Positions 6,149 to 13,573 of a DNA stretch of 16,552 nt are shown here, piece after piece; position 1 is the stretch's first letter, and the number at the start of each line of letters is the position of its first letter. Origin of the DNA: Pseudomonadota bacterium (GTDB taxonomy: Bacteria > Pseudomonadota > Alphaproteobacteria > Rhizobiales > Phreatobacteraceae); the NCBI GenBank assembly GCA_023416965.1, contig JAEZGJ010000231.1, positions 1-16,552 on the forward strand, read 5' to 3'. The notes below the pieces were generated by a model that searched no databases, was not told the origin of the DNA, and saw only the letters and a program-made list of their open reading frames with translations. The translations under genes and the position numbers were made by a program.

Positions 6149-7545
6149 AGCCGGGACACACCTGCCTCGGCCAGCGCCTCCGGCAAGGGGCCGCCGGTCG
6201 CCCAGTCGATCAGCTCCACCGTGTGGACGATCGGAACGGGGCGGGCGTGGGTCTCGTAGCCCTTGGCGATCTGGGTGATGCAGCCGATGTTCCCCGCAGC
6301 CACCACGTCCGGCCGCGTCTTGTCGAGGTTCGCCACCTTGCGGTCGCGCAGCCGCCCGGCAATTTCCGGCTGCATGATGTTGTAGACGCCGGCCGAACCG
6401 CAGCACAGGTGCCCCTCCGGCGGTTCCTTCACGGTGAAGCCCGCGGCCTTCAGCAGGGTCTTCGGCAGGTCCTTGATCTGCTGGCCGTGCTGCATGGAAC
6501 AGGCGGAGTGATAGGTGACGACGAGCCCGTTCGGTGCCGCCTCCGGCAGGCCGAGCGTCGCGAGATATTCGGTCACGTCCTTGGCGATCGCCGACACGCG
6601 CGCCGCCTTCTCCGCATAGGCGGGGTCGTCGCGGAACATGAAGCCGTAATCGTTGATGGTGGTGCCGCAGCCCGAGGCCGTGATGACGATGGAGTCGAGG
6701 CCATCGCCGTCCATTTCGGCGATCCAGGCGTCGATGGTGCGCTTGGCCTGGGCGTGGCTCTGCTCCTCGCGCCCCATGTGATGGACCAGCGCGCCGCAGC
6801 AGCCCTCTCCCTTGGCGAAGGCCACCTCGACGCCGAGGCGGGTCAGGAGCCGCACCGTCGCCTCGTTGATGGACGGCTGCAGCACCGGTTGGGCGCAGCC
6901 CTGCAGCAGCACGACACGTCCGCGACGGGCTCCTTCCGCCGCATGCACGCCGCCGCGGTCGAGATGGGAGCGGGCGGGCAGCCGGTCAGGCGAGAGGCCG
7001 ATCATCGCCCGCGTGCGCTTCATGAGGCCGACGCGCCCGGCGAGCGGCCCGATCGTCTTGCGCGACACGGCGACCGCGGCCCGCCCCTTCCAGCGCAGCA
7101 CCGAGATCACCGACAGCGCCTTCTTGGCGAGGAAGCCGCCGGCCAGCGCCAGACGGAAGCGGGCCGGGTAGGGCAGGATATGGGCCAGAACCGCGCGCAT
7201 CAGCCGGTCCTGCCACGGCCTTTCGTAGGTCTTTTCGATATGGGCGCGGGCATGGTCAACGAGATGCATGTAGTGCACGCCCGAGGGGCAGGTGGTCATG
7301 CAGGAGAGGCAGGAGAGGCAGCGATCGACGTGCTTCACAACCTCTTCCGTCGCCGGCTGGCCGGTCTCGAACATCTCCTTCATCAGGTAGATGCGCCCGC
7401 GCGGTGAATCGAGCTCGTCGCCCAGCAGCTGGTAGGTCGGGCAGGTGGCCGTGCAGAACCCGCAATGGACGCAGGTGCGGAGGATCTTCTCCGACGTCGC
7501 CATGGCGGGATCGGCGAGCTGGGCGAGGCTGAAATTCGTCTGCAT
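6121..7545 (-). CDS. glcF: Glycolate oxidase iron-sulfur subunit GlcF
   Basis: The electron-transfer subunit (474 residues) of membrane-associated glycolate oxidase, passing electrons from GlcD/GlcE towards the respiratory chain. Two ferredoxin-type 4Fe-4S motifs are complete: CVHCGFCTATCP (Cys25, 28, 31, 35) and CLSCLSCMTTCP (Cys76, 79, 82, 86). Two cysteine-rich CCG domains follow, with GEGCCGALVHHMG in the middle of the protein and HLCCGSAGVYN nearer the C-terminus. It is the third gene of the operon; its ATG lies 4 nt beyond the glcE stop, so translational coupling is likely. The last 28 nt overlap the end of the convergent MAPEG gene. The start region MQTNFSLAQL is typical of GlcF. Confidence 0.97.
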   Translation of the reverse strand: MQTNFSLAQLADPAMATSEKILRTCVHCGFCTATCPTYQLLGDELDSPRGRIYLMKEMFETGQPATEEVVKHVDRCLSCLSCMTTCPSGVHYMHLVDHARAHIEKTYERPWQDRLMRAVLAHILPYPARFRLALAGGFLAKKALSVISVLRWKGRAAVAVSRKTIGPLAGRVGLMKRTRAMIGLSPDRLPARSHLDRGGVHAAEGARRGRVVLLQGCAQPVLQPSINEATVRLLTRLGVEVAFAKGEGCCGALVHHMGREEQSHAQAKRTIDAWIAEMDGDGLDSIVITASGCGTTINDYGFMFRDDPAYAEKAARVSAIAKDVTEYLATLGLPEAAPNGLVVTYHSACSMQHGQQIKDLPKTLLKAAGFTVKEPPEGHLCCGSAGVYNIMQPEIAGRLRDRKVANLDKTRPDVVAAGNIGCITQIAKGYETHARPVPIVHTVELIDWATGGPLPEALAEAGVSRLQPRLRAAE

Positions 7546-7549
7546 GGCC

Positions 7550-8725
7550 TCAGACCCCCGGATACATGCGGCCGGGATTGAGGATCCCCGCCGGGTCGAA
7601 ACTCGTCTTCAGCTTGCGCTGGATGGCCATGAGGGGCGCGGCGGGCGGGGAGAATACGTCCACCGCGCCGCGCACCGCCTCCGGGGCGCGGATCAGCGTC
7701 GCATGGCCAGCGGCGGCCTTGGCCGCCGCATGGACCGTTCCCGCGCCCGCGTCCCCCGCCGCGGCGACCCCGGCCCAGACGAGGCCGCCGCCCCAGTCCA
7801 TCACCAGCCGGGGAGCGAGCGGCGCCAGTCGTTCGGCGAGTGCGGACGCCGCGGAGGGCGGAACCGAGATGCGCCAGACCGCTTCTTCCGTTCCCGCAAA
7901 CAGGGCGGCATCGCGGATGTCGCCCCACAGCGCGGCGGAGGGCTCGGCATCGATGGCCTCCACAGTCCCGAAGGGGGCCAGCAGCCTCGACAGCGCATCG
8001 GTGCGATAGGAGAGGGAGGCGGAAAAGCCCTCGATGCGGATCAGCGTTCGCGCCTCTGAACCGGCTCCGGGCAGATGTGCCGCGCCTGTCGGTTCGAAGG
8101 GCGAGCCCAGCGCTGCCGACAGCGCGGCGACGGCGCGCGGGATGGAGAGACCGGAGATCGCCAGGGTTCGCTCGCCCTCCGCCCGGGGCAGGACCTTGAA
8201 ACAGACCTCGTGGAAAACCGCGAGCGTGCCGAAGGATCCGGCGAGCGCCTTGACGAGGTCGAGGCCGGTGACGTTCTTCATCACGCGTCCGCCGGACTTC
8301 ACGTCCTCGGCGAGGCCGTTGACGAATTTCAGTCCGATCATCGAATCGCGGGCCGCGCCCAAATTGATCCGTGCCGGGCCCGAGACATTGGCGGCGGCAA
8401 CGCCGCCGACCGTAGGCTCGCCGGTCGAGCCATAGAGCCGGCGATGGTCCATGGGCTCGAAGGGCAGGCGCTGCCCCTTCGCGGCCAGCGCTTCCGTCAC
8501 CTCCCGCAGCGGTGTTCCCGCCTGCGCGGCGATGACGAGCTCGGCCGGCTCGTAGAGGGTGATTCCCGAGAGCTTCGCGGTGGAGACGGTGGCGGCGGCC
8601 TGGACCGGCCGGCCGAGACCGCAGCGGGTGCCGCCGCCGGTGACCGCGAGCGGGGCGCCGGCCCGGCGAGCCTCGGCGATGGTCGCGGCGAGTTCGGCGG
8701 GAGAGGAGGGGGTGTGGAGGGTCAT
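7550..8725 (-). CDS. glcE: Glycolate oxidase FAD-binding subunit GlcE
   Basis: The second FAD-binding subunit of glycolate oxidase (391 residues). PCMH-type FAD motifs are visible: VTGGGTRCGLGR (28-39), then YGSTGEPTVGGVAAANVSGP and the stretch RVMKNVTGLDLVKALAGSFG. The C-terminus LKTSFDPAGILNPGRMYPGV matches the family. I chose the ATG at 8725 because it begins the conserved sequence (MTLHTPSSPAEL). It has no good Shine-Dalgarno sequence, only GGCGGCC. The frame is open for 75 further codons upstream to an ATG at 8950, through a palindromic repeat and into the end of glcD; that extension looks like translated repeat. It is separated from glcD by 190 bp and from glcF by 4 nt. Confidence 0.95.
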   Translation of the reverse strand: MTLHTPSSPAELAATIAEARRAGAPLAVTGGGTRCGLGRPVQAAATVSTAKLSGITLYEPAELVIAAQAGTPLREVTEALAAKGQRLPFEPMDHRRLYGSTGEPTVGGVAAANVSGPARINLGAARDSMIGLKFVNGLAEDVKSGGRVMKNVTGLDLVKALAGSFGTLAVFHEVCFKVLPRAEGERTLAISGLSIPRAVAALSAALGSPFEPTGAAHLPGAGSEARTLIRIEGFSASLSYRTDALSRLLAPFGTVEAIDAEPSAALWGDIRDAALFAGTEEAVWRISVPPSAASALAERLAPLAPRLVMDWGGGLVWAGVAAAGDAGAGTVHAAAKAAAGHATLIRAPEAVRGAVDVFSPPAAPLMAIQRKLKTSFDPAGILNPGRMYPGV

Positions 8726-8749
8726 GCGGCCGCCGATTGATGGAGGAAG

Positions 8750-8902
8750 GCCCCACCCGTACCCTCCCCTCGCTGGCGCGAGGAGAGGGGGACTTCCACC
8801 TCCCGCAACAAAACATGGCTCGTGCCTGGCGCAGCCGTTCCCGGCTGAAGGCGGGAGGCCATGGTCCCCCTCTCCGCGGAGCGGGGAGGGTGCGGGTGGG
8901 GC
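8750..8902. repeat. Long-range palindromic (REPIN-like) intergenic element
   Basis: The two ends of this 153-bp element are reverse complements along most of their length. GCCCCACCCG (8750-8759) pairs with CGGGTGGGGC (8893-8902), CCCTCCCC pairs with GGGGAGGG, GGAGAGGGGGAC (8782-8793) with GTCCCCCTCTCC (8864-8875), and CCTCCCGC (8799-8806) with GCGGGAGG (8851-8858), leaving a loop of about 44 nt. Each half can also fold alone: CCCTCCCCTCGC with GCGAGGAGAGGG, and CCCTCTCCGC with GCGGGGAGGG. Two inverted hairpin units of this kind resemble REP doublets (REPIN or BIME), non-autonomous palindromes spread by RAYT transposases, though similar elements in alphaproteobacteria may move otherwise. It lies within the glcD-glcE gap. 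Confidence 0.8.
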
Positions 8903-8915
8903 ATTCCAGAAGACA

Positions 8916-10364
8916 TCACGCCGCCTCCTGCTTCTCGTCCCGCGGCGCATCCAGCGGAAACACCTTGGCCGGGTTGAGGAGCCAGTGCGGATCGAGCGCG
9001 GTCTTGATCCGTGTCTGCTGCAGAAGGTCCACCTCGGTGAACTGCTCGCGCATCAGGTCCCGTTTCTCGATGCCGACGCCGTGCTCGCCGGTGAGGCACC
9101 CGCCGAGCTGGACGCAGAGCCTGAGGATGTCCTCGCCCGCATGCTCGGCCTTCACCTGCTCGGCTGGATCGTTGACGTTGAACATGACGAGCGGGTGCAG
9201 GTTGCCGTCGCCGGCGTGGAAGACGTTGGCGACGCGCAGGCCATAGCCCTTCACGATCCTGTCGATGCCCTCCAGCACGTCCGGCAGCCGCCCGGTCGGG
9301 ATCGTGCCGTCCATGCAGATATAGTCGGCGACCCGGCCGGTGGCGCCGAAGGCGGATTTGCGGCCCTTCCAGATCGCCGCCGTCTCCATGGCCGATTTCG
9401 ATTCCTTCACCACCGCCACATCGTGGCGCCGGGCAATCTCGACGATGCGGGCGAGCATCGCCTCCATCTCGGCCTCGGAGCCCTCCACCTCGATGATCAG
9501 CATGGCTTCCACGTCGAGCGGATAGCCAGCCTTGGCGAAGGCCTCGCAGATATGGATCGCCTCGCGGTCCATATATTCGATGGCGACGGGGATGATGCCG
9601 GCGCCGATGATGTCGGACACGGTCTGGCCGGCCTGCGCGATCTCGCGGAAGCCGAAGAGCACGGGCCGCGCGCCCTCGGCCTGGCGGAGAATCCGCACCG
9701 TAACCTCTGTGACGACGCCGAGCTGGCCCTCGGAGCCGACCAGCAGCCCGATGAGATCATAGCCTGGCGAATCGAGGGCGCCGCCACCGATCTCGACGAT
9801 CTCGCCCTCGACCGTGACGAGTTTCAGGCCGAGGATGTTGTTGGCGGTGACGCCGTATTTGAGGCAGTGCGCGCCGCCCGAATTCATTGCGACATTCCCG
9901 GCGATGGTGCAGGCGAGCTGGCTCGACGGGTCGGGCGCGTAGAAGAAGCCGGCATGGGCGACCTCGCCGGAGATGGCGAGATTGGTGATGCCCGCCTCGA
10001 CCCGCATGGTGCGGTCGGCAAAATTGACGTCCAGGACGCGGTTCATCTTGGCGACGCCGAGCACCACGGCGTCCTCCTGCGGGATGGAACCGCCGCACAG
10101 CGAGGTGCCGGCGCCGCGCGCCACCACCGGCACGCCCTCGGCGTGGCAGAAGGCGAGGATCGCCGCCACCTGTTCCGTCGTCTCCGGCAGCACCACCACC
10201 ATCGGCACGCGCCGGTAGGATGTCAGCGCGTCGGTCTCGAAGGCGCGTCGCTCCTTCTCCTCGGTGATCACGCCCTCGCCGGGCACGATGGCCTTCAGCG
10301 CGGCGATGACGCGGTCGCGCTTCGCCAGCACGTCTGCGCGCGGCGCGGGAAAGGCGATGGCCAT
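8916..10364 (-). CDS. glcD: Glycolate oxidase catalytic subunit GlcD
   Basis: FAD-linked subunit (482 residues) that oxidises glycolate to glyoxylate as part of GlcDEF. The PCMH-type FAD domain occupies about residues 50-230: VARGAGTSLCGGSIP (81-95), APDPSSQLACTIAGNVAMNS with the conserved Pro-Asp-Pro-Ser-Ser (about 134-138), and GAHCLKYGVTANNILGL. The C-terminal cap carries HAGDGNLHP and LTGEHGVGIEKRDLM, typical of the vanillyl-alcohol-oxidase type fold. A D-lactate dehydrogenase is the main alternative, but adjacent GlcE and GlcF fix the role. The ATG at 10364 has GGGAGG 6 nt upstream. It is the first gene of the operon and diverges from a LysR regulator. Confidence 0.97.
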   Translation of the reverse strand: MAIAFPAPRADVLAKRDRVIAALKAIVPGEGVITEEKERRAFETDALTSYRRVPMVVVLPETTEQVAAILAFCHAEGVPVVARGAGTSLCGGSIPQEDAVVLGVAKMNRVLDVNFADRTMRVEAGITNLAISGEVAHAGFFYAPDPSSQLACTIAGNVAMNSGGAHCLKYGVTANNILGLKLVTVEGEIVEIGGGALDSPGYDLIGLLVGSEGQLGVVTEVTVRILRQAEGARPVLFGFREIAQAGQTVSDIIGAGIIPVAIEYMDREAIHICEAFAKAGYPLDVEAMLIIEVEGSEAEMEAMLARIVEIARRHDVAVVKESKSAMETAAIWKGRKSAFGATGRVADYICMDGTIPTGRLPDVLEGIDRIVKGYGLRVANVFHAGDGNLHPLVMFNVNDPAEQVKAEHAGEDILRLCVQLGGCLTGEHGVGIEKRDLMREQFTEVDLLQQTRIKTALDPHWLLNPAKVFPLDAPRDEKQEAA

Positions 10365-10423
10365 GGCGTCCTCCCTGTTCCGTTTGCGGCTGCCCGGCGG
10401 CCCCGTCCGGATGATTTCAACCG

Positions 10424-10429
10424 ACTATA
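10424..10429 (-). promoter_or_regulatory. Candidate -10 element of the glcDEF promoter
   Basis: TATAGT reads on the minus strand 60 nt before the glcD start. The region 17 bp upstream (GTTCCG) is a poor -35, as expected for a promoter that needs an activator. With transcription starting near 10417, the palindrome at 10471-10493 would be centred at about -65. Confidence 0.45.
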
Positions 10430-10470
10430 CGCTGCTTCCCCTCTGGCGGAACGGCTCGGATGAGGTCAAG

Positions 10471-10493
10471 ATTGTTTCCTTGTCGGAAAGAAT
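10471..10493. promoter_or_regulatory. LysR-type operator between glcD and the LysR gene
   Basis: The core TTTCC-ttgtc-GGAAA is a perfect palindrome with the T-N11-A geometry of LysR-type boxes. Counting outward, the symmetry continues with ATT and AAT on either side after one mismatched pair (G/G), so 11 bp on each side of the centre 10482 are involved. The site sits 12 bp before the LysR start codon and about 107 bp before the glcD start, fitting both autoregulation and activation of the glc operon. Confidence 0.65.
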
Positions 10494-10500
10494 GGGAGGG
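10494..10500 (+). promoter_or_regulatory. Ribosome-binding site deciding the TTG start of the LysR gene
   Basis: GGGAGGG ends 5 nt before the TTG at 10506. No in-frame ATG lies between it and the conserved helix-turn-helix, so TTG is the only start with both a ribosome-binding site and a full N-terminus. Confidence 0.7.
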
Positions 10501-10505
10501 AGCCT

Positions 10506-11426
10506 TTGACGCCTCTCGCAGATCTCGAGGTCTTCGCCCGCGTGGTCACTGCCGGCAGCATGTCCGGCGCCGGGCGGGAAATGGGCCTGTCGCCGGCGGT
10601 CATCTCCAAGCGCATCAAGCGGCTGGAGGAGCGGCTCGGCACCCGCCTCCTCCAGCGCACCACCCGGCAATTGTCCCTCACCGAGGCGGGGCAAGGTTAT
10701 TACGAGCGCGTCGTCGCCATCCTCGCCTCCATCGACGAGGCCGAGAGCTTCGTCACCCGCCGCTCCAACCTCGCCCGCGGCACGCTGCGCGTCTCTGCGC
10801 CCACCTCCTTCGGGCGGCTGCACATCGCGCCGCACCTGCGCGCCTTCCTGGCCGCCAATCCCGATCTCGTCGTCCACCTCGAGCTGTCCGACAGTTTCGT
10901 CGACATCGTCGCCGAGGGCTACGACGTCGCCATCCGCATCGGCGAGCTGGATGATTCCTCCTTCGTCGCCCGCCGCCTCGCTCCGAACCATCGGCTGCTG
11001 GTGGCGACCCCCGGCTATCTCGCCGCCCGCGGCCGGCCAGCAGATCTCGCCGACCTGGCCGACCACGCCCTGCTCGCCCACAACGCCGATACCTGGCGGC
11101 TGGAGGGGCCGGACGGGCTCCAGGTCGTACGCCTCCACGGGCCGCTGCGCACCAATTCCTCCGAAGTGGTCCGCGAGGCGGTGCTGGCCGGCATCGGCAT
11201 CGCCCTGCGCTCCACATGGGATGTCGGGCCGGAACTGCAGGACGGCCGGCTCGAGGTCGTGCTGCCCCAATGGCGCGCCTCGCGTCGGGTCGCCATCCAT
11301 GCCGTCTATCCCACCCGCCGCTTCCTGCCGCAGAAGGTCCGCGTCTTCGTCGACTGGCTGGCGACGCTCTACGGTCCGGTACCCTATTGGGACCGGGGGC
11401 TCGACCTCGCGCCGCGGGAAGGCTAG
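10506..11426 (+). CDS. LysR-family transcriptional regulator (probable glc regulator)
   Basis: A 306-residue LysR-type regulator. The N-terminal helix-turn-helix spans about 16-40 (AGSMSGAGREMGLSPAVISK) and leads into the linker helix with RLEERLGTRLLQRTTRQLSLTEAG. The effector-binding domain starts near residue 94 (RGTLRVSAPTSFGRLHIAPH) and includes VAEGYDVAIRIGEL. The start codon is TTG at 10506, since no ATG fits: GGGAGG lies 5-6 nt upstream and the first residues MTPLADLEVFARVV align with the family. The gene diverges from glcDEF and shares a 141-bp region holding a symmetric operator, so it is probably the glycolate regulator, unlike the GntR-type GlcC of E. coli. The effector is inferred. 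Downstream hisZ follows after 33 bp. Confidence 0.88.
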   Translation: MTPLADLEVFARVVTAGSMSGAGREMGLSPAVISKRIKRLEERLGTRLLQRTTRQLSLTEAGQGYYERVVAILASIDEAESFVTRRSNLARGTLRVSAPTSFGRLHIAPHLRAFLAANPDLVVHLELSDSFVDIVAEGYDVAIRIGELDDSSFVARRLAPNHRLLVATPGYLAARGRPADLADLADHALLAHNADTWRLEGPDGLQVVRLHGPLRTNSSEVVREAVLAGIGIALRSTWDVGPELQDGRLEVVLPQWRASRRVAIHAVYPTRRFLPQKVRVFVDWLATLYGPVPYWDRGLDLAPREG

Positions 11427-11459
11427 AGGCTTGGCCGACCCGCCTACCCGGAACACCGC

Positions 11460-12596
11460 ATGACGCGCGCCCTGTCCGACCTCGATCTCCGCCTCGCCGG
11501 CCTCCTGGCCGAGGCCGGCTTCGCGCGCGCCGAGCCGCCGCTGCTGATCGCCGCCGATCTGGTGCGCGACCTCGTCGGCGAGGCCCTGGCGCGCCGGCTC
11601 TTCCTGACCAGTGACGCCGAGGGCAACGAACTCTGCCTGCGCCCCGACTATACGATCCCTGTCGTCCAGGCCCATCTCGAGGGGCCGCGTGCCGGCGAGG
11701 CTGCGGCCTATTCCTATCTCGGCCCCGTCTTCCGCCACCGTCCGGGATTGGCGGGCGAGTTCAACCAGGCCGGCATCGAGCTCCTCGGCCGGGCCGACCG
11801 TGAGGCCGCCGAGGCCGAGGTGGTGGCCCTCGGCCTCAAGGGCGCACGGCTCTACACGGAGGGGCCGCTCGCCCTCGCGCTCGGCGACATCGGCATCTTC
11901 ATGGCGCTGGTCGCCGCCCTTGACCTGCCGCCGGCCTGGCGGCGGCGCCTCGCCAAGGATTTCCGCCGCTCCGGCATGCTGGAGGGCGACCTGAAGCGCC
12001 TCGCCGAGCCCTCCCGCAACGGCTCCACCCATGCCGGCCTGCTCGCCGCCCTCGAAGGGTCGGATCCGAAGGCGGCGCGCGCCCTCGTCGCCGACCTCCT
12101 GTCGATTGCCGGCATCACCACGGTCGGGGGCCGCTCCGCCGCGGACGTCGCCGAGCGCTTCCTCGAACAGGCGGCGCTGGGCACGGGCGGGCTCAGTCCG
12201 GCCAAGGTGGCGGTGGTGGAGAAGCTGCTCGCCATCGACACCGACGCCGCCTCCGCCGAGGCCGCCATCCGCGACCTCGCCGCGTCCTCCGGCCTCGCCA
12301 TGGGCGATGCCATCGACAGGCTCGCGCGACGCAACCGGCTGCTGGCGGAGGCGGGGATCGACCTCTCCGCCGCGCGGTTCTCCACCCGCTTCGGCCGCGA
12401 CGTCGACTATTACACGGGCCTTGTCTTCGAGGTTCACGACGGATCGGGCCGGGAGAGCCGGCCGCTGGTCGGCGGCGGCCGCTACGATCGTCTCACCGAC
12501 ATGATGACCGCCAAGATGCGACTCGACATCAATGTGCCCGCCGTCGGCTGCGCCTTCTGGGTCGAGCGCCTCGCCGTGGCGGGAGGCCGCGCATGA
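11460..12596 (+). CDS. hisZ: ATP phosphoribosyltransferase regulatory subunit HisZ
   Basis: A catalytically inactive paralogue of histidyl-tRNA synthetase (378 residues) that partners HisG in the first step of histidine biosynthesis and confers feedback control by histidine. The class II synthetase-like core is visible: EGNELCLRPDYTIPV (54-68), a motif-2 region YSYLGPVFRHRPGLAGEFNQAGIELLG (84-110), RFGRDVDYYTGLVFE (310-324) and GGGRYDR (338-344). The anticodon-binding domain of a true synthetase is absent. The start ATG at 11460 has only a weak GGAA ribosome-binding site. Its stop overlaps the hisG start by 4 nt (ATGA), so the two are translationally coupled. It follows the LysR gene by 33 bp and might be read from it. 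Confidence 0.94.
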   Translation: MTRALSDLDLRLAGLLAEAGFARAEPPLLIAADLVRDLVGEALARRLFLTSDAEGNELCLRPDYTIPVVQAHLEGPRAGEAAAYSYLGPVFRHRPGLAGEFNQAGIELLGRADREAAEAEVVALGLKGARLYTEGPLALALGDIGIFMALVAALDLPPAWRRRLAKDFRRSGMLEGDLKRLAEPSRNGSTHAGLLAALEGSDPKAARALVADLLSIAGITTVGGRSAADVAERFLEQAALGTGGLSPAKVAVVEKLLAIDTDAASAEAAIRDLAASSGLAMGDAIDRLARRNRLLAEAGIDLSAARFSTRFGRDVDYYTGLVFEVHDGSGRESRPLVGGGRYDRLTDMMTAKMRLDINVPAVGCAFWVERLAVAGGRA

Positions 12597-13570
12597 CCGA
12601 TTCACCGCTCGTCTTCGCCATTCCCTCCAAGGGTCGCATCCTCGAATCGGCGCAGGGCTTCCTCGAGCGCGCCGGTCTGAAGCCTGTCCAGGGCCGCGGC
12701 GCCCGCGACTATCGCGGCACGATTCCCGGCCTCGACCAGGTGGAGGTCGCCTTCCTCTCCGCCTCCGACATCGCCCGGGAACTCGCGGCCGGCACGGTCC
12801 ATCTCGGGCTCACCGGGCTCGATCTCATGCACGAGGCGACGCCCGAGCCGGAGGATCGCCTCGTCTCGCTGACCCCGCTCGGCTTCTCGCGCGCCGACGT
12901 CGTCGTCGCCGTGCCGCAGGCCTGGATCGACGTCGCCACCATGGCCGACCTCGACGATGTCGCGAGCCAGTACCGCGCCCGCCACCGCTCGCGCATGCGC
13001 GTCGCCACCAAATATCTGAACCTCACCCGCGCCTTTTTCGACCGACACGGCATCGCCGACTACCGCATCGTGGAGTCGGCGGGCGCCACCGAAGGCGCGC
13101 CGGCGGCCGGCGCCGCCGAGCTCATCGTCGACATCACCACGACGGGCGCGACCCTTGCTGCCAATGCGCTGAAGGTGCTGGACGACGGCGTTATCATGAA
13201 GTCGGAGGCCCATCTCGTCGCCTCGCGCACCGCGCCCTGGAGCGCCGGCGCGCTCGCCTCCGCGCGCGACATGCTGGACCGCATCGCCTCGCAGGCGCGC
13301 GCGCGCAAGGTCCGGGAGGTCCGCACCCGCTTCGCCGCTGCCGACGCCTCGCTCGTGGAGGAGGCGCGGGCGCGGTTCGGCGTCGAGGCGCCATTCGGCG
13401 GACCGACCTCTTCCGGCATGCTGACGCTGCACTGCCCGCCGGCGGCGCTTTTTCCCCTTGCCCGCTTCCTGCGCGAGAAGGGCGCGGAGAACGTCTCCGT
13501 CACGGAGCTCGACTATGTCTTCTCGCGCGACAACCCGCTCTACGAGACCCTCGCGGCGGCGCTCGCCTGA
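12593..13570 (+). CDS. hisG: ATP phosphoribosyltransferase HisG
   Basis: Catalyses ATP + PRPP to phosphoribosyl-ATP, the committed step of histidine synthesis. The N-terminus VFAIPSKGRILESAQGFLERAG is characteristic. The HisG signature spans 167-188 (EGAPAAGAAELIVDITTTGATL) and includes the PRPP-binding loop DITTTGATL. At 325 residues it is longer than the short HisG forms (about 200-230) that usually pair with HisZ. Residues about 250-325, including PTSSGMLTLHCPPAALFPLA and ENVSVTELDYVFSRDNPLY, look like an ACT-like HisG C-terminal domain; similarly long HisG proteins occur in Bradyrhizobium. It ends 3 nt from the convergent hypothetical gene, leaving no room for a separate terminator. Confidence 0.97.
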   Translation: MTDSPLVFAIPSKGRILESAQGFLERAGLKPVQGRGARDYRGTIPGLDQVEVAFLSASDIARELAAGTVHLGLTGLDLMHEATPEPEDRLVSLTPLGFSRADVVVAVPQAWIDVATMADLDDVASQYRARHRSRMRVATKYLNLTRAFFDRHGIADYRIVESAGATEGAPAAGAAELIVDITTTGATLAANALKVLDDGVIMKSEAHLVASRTAPWSAGALASARDMLDRIASQARARKVREVRTRFAAADASLVEEARARFGVEAPFGGPTSSGMLTLHCPPAALFPLARFLREKGAENVSVTELDYVFSRDNPLYETLAAALA

Positions 13571-13573
13571 GGC

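Noticed and set aside
4658..6406. Minus-strand open frame of 582 codons ending as Ohr
   Set aside because: Only the last 140 codons are Ohr. The rest is a Gly/Arg-rich shadow running antisense to ohrR and the MAPEG gene and into glcF, and the Ohr start has its own ribosome-binding site.
7383..8816. Minus-strand open frame of 477 codons
   Set aside because: It overlaps glcE in another frame on the same strand and has Arg/Gly-rich low-complexity sequence without motifs.
8559..10463. Plus-strand open frame of 634 codons
   Set aside because: It runs antisense to glcD and the start of glcE and across the palindromic element, has no recognisable motif, and is explained by GC-rich third-position bias.
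10425..12605. Minus-strand open frame of 726 codons
   Set aside because: It is antisense to the LysR regulator and hisZ, both well supported by motifs. Its composition (Gly, Arg, Glu, Asp-rich with no domain) is typical of shadow frames in GC-rich DNA.
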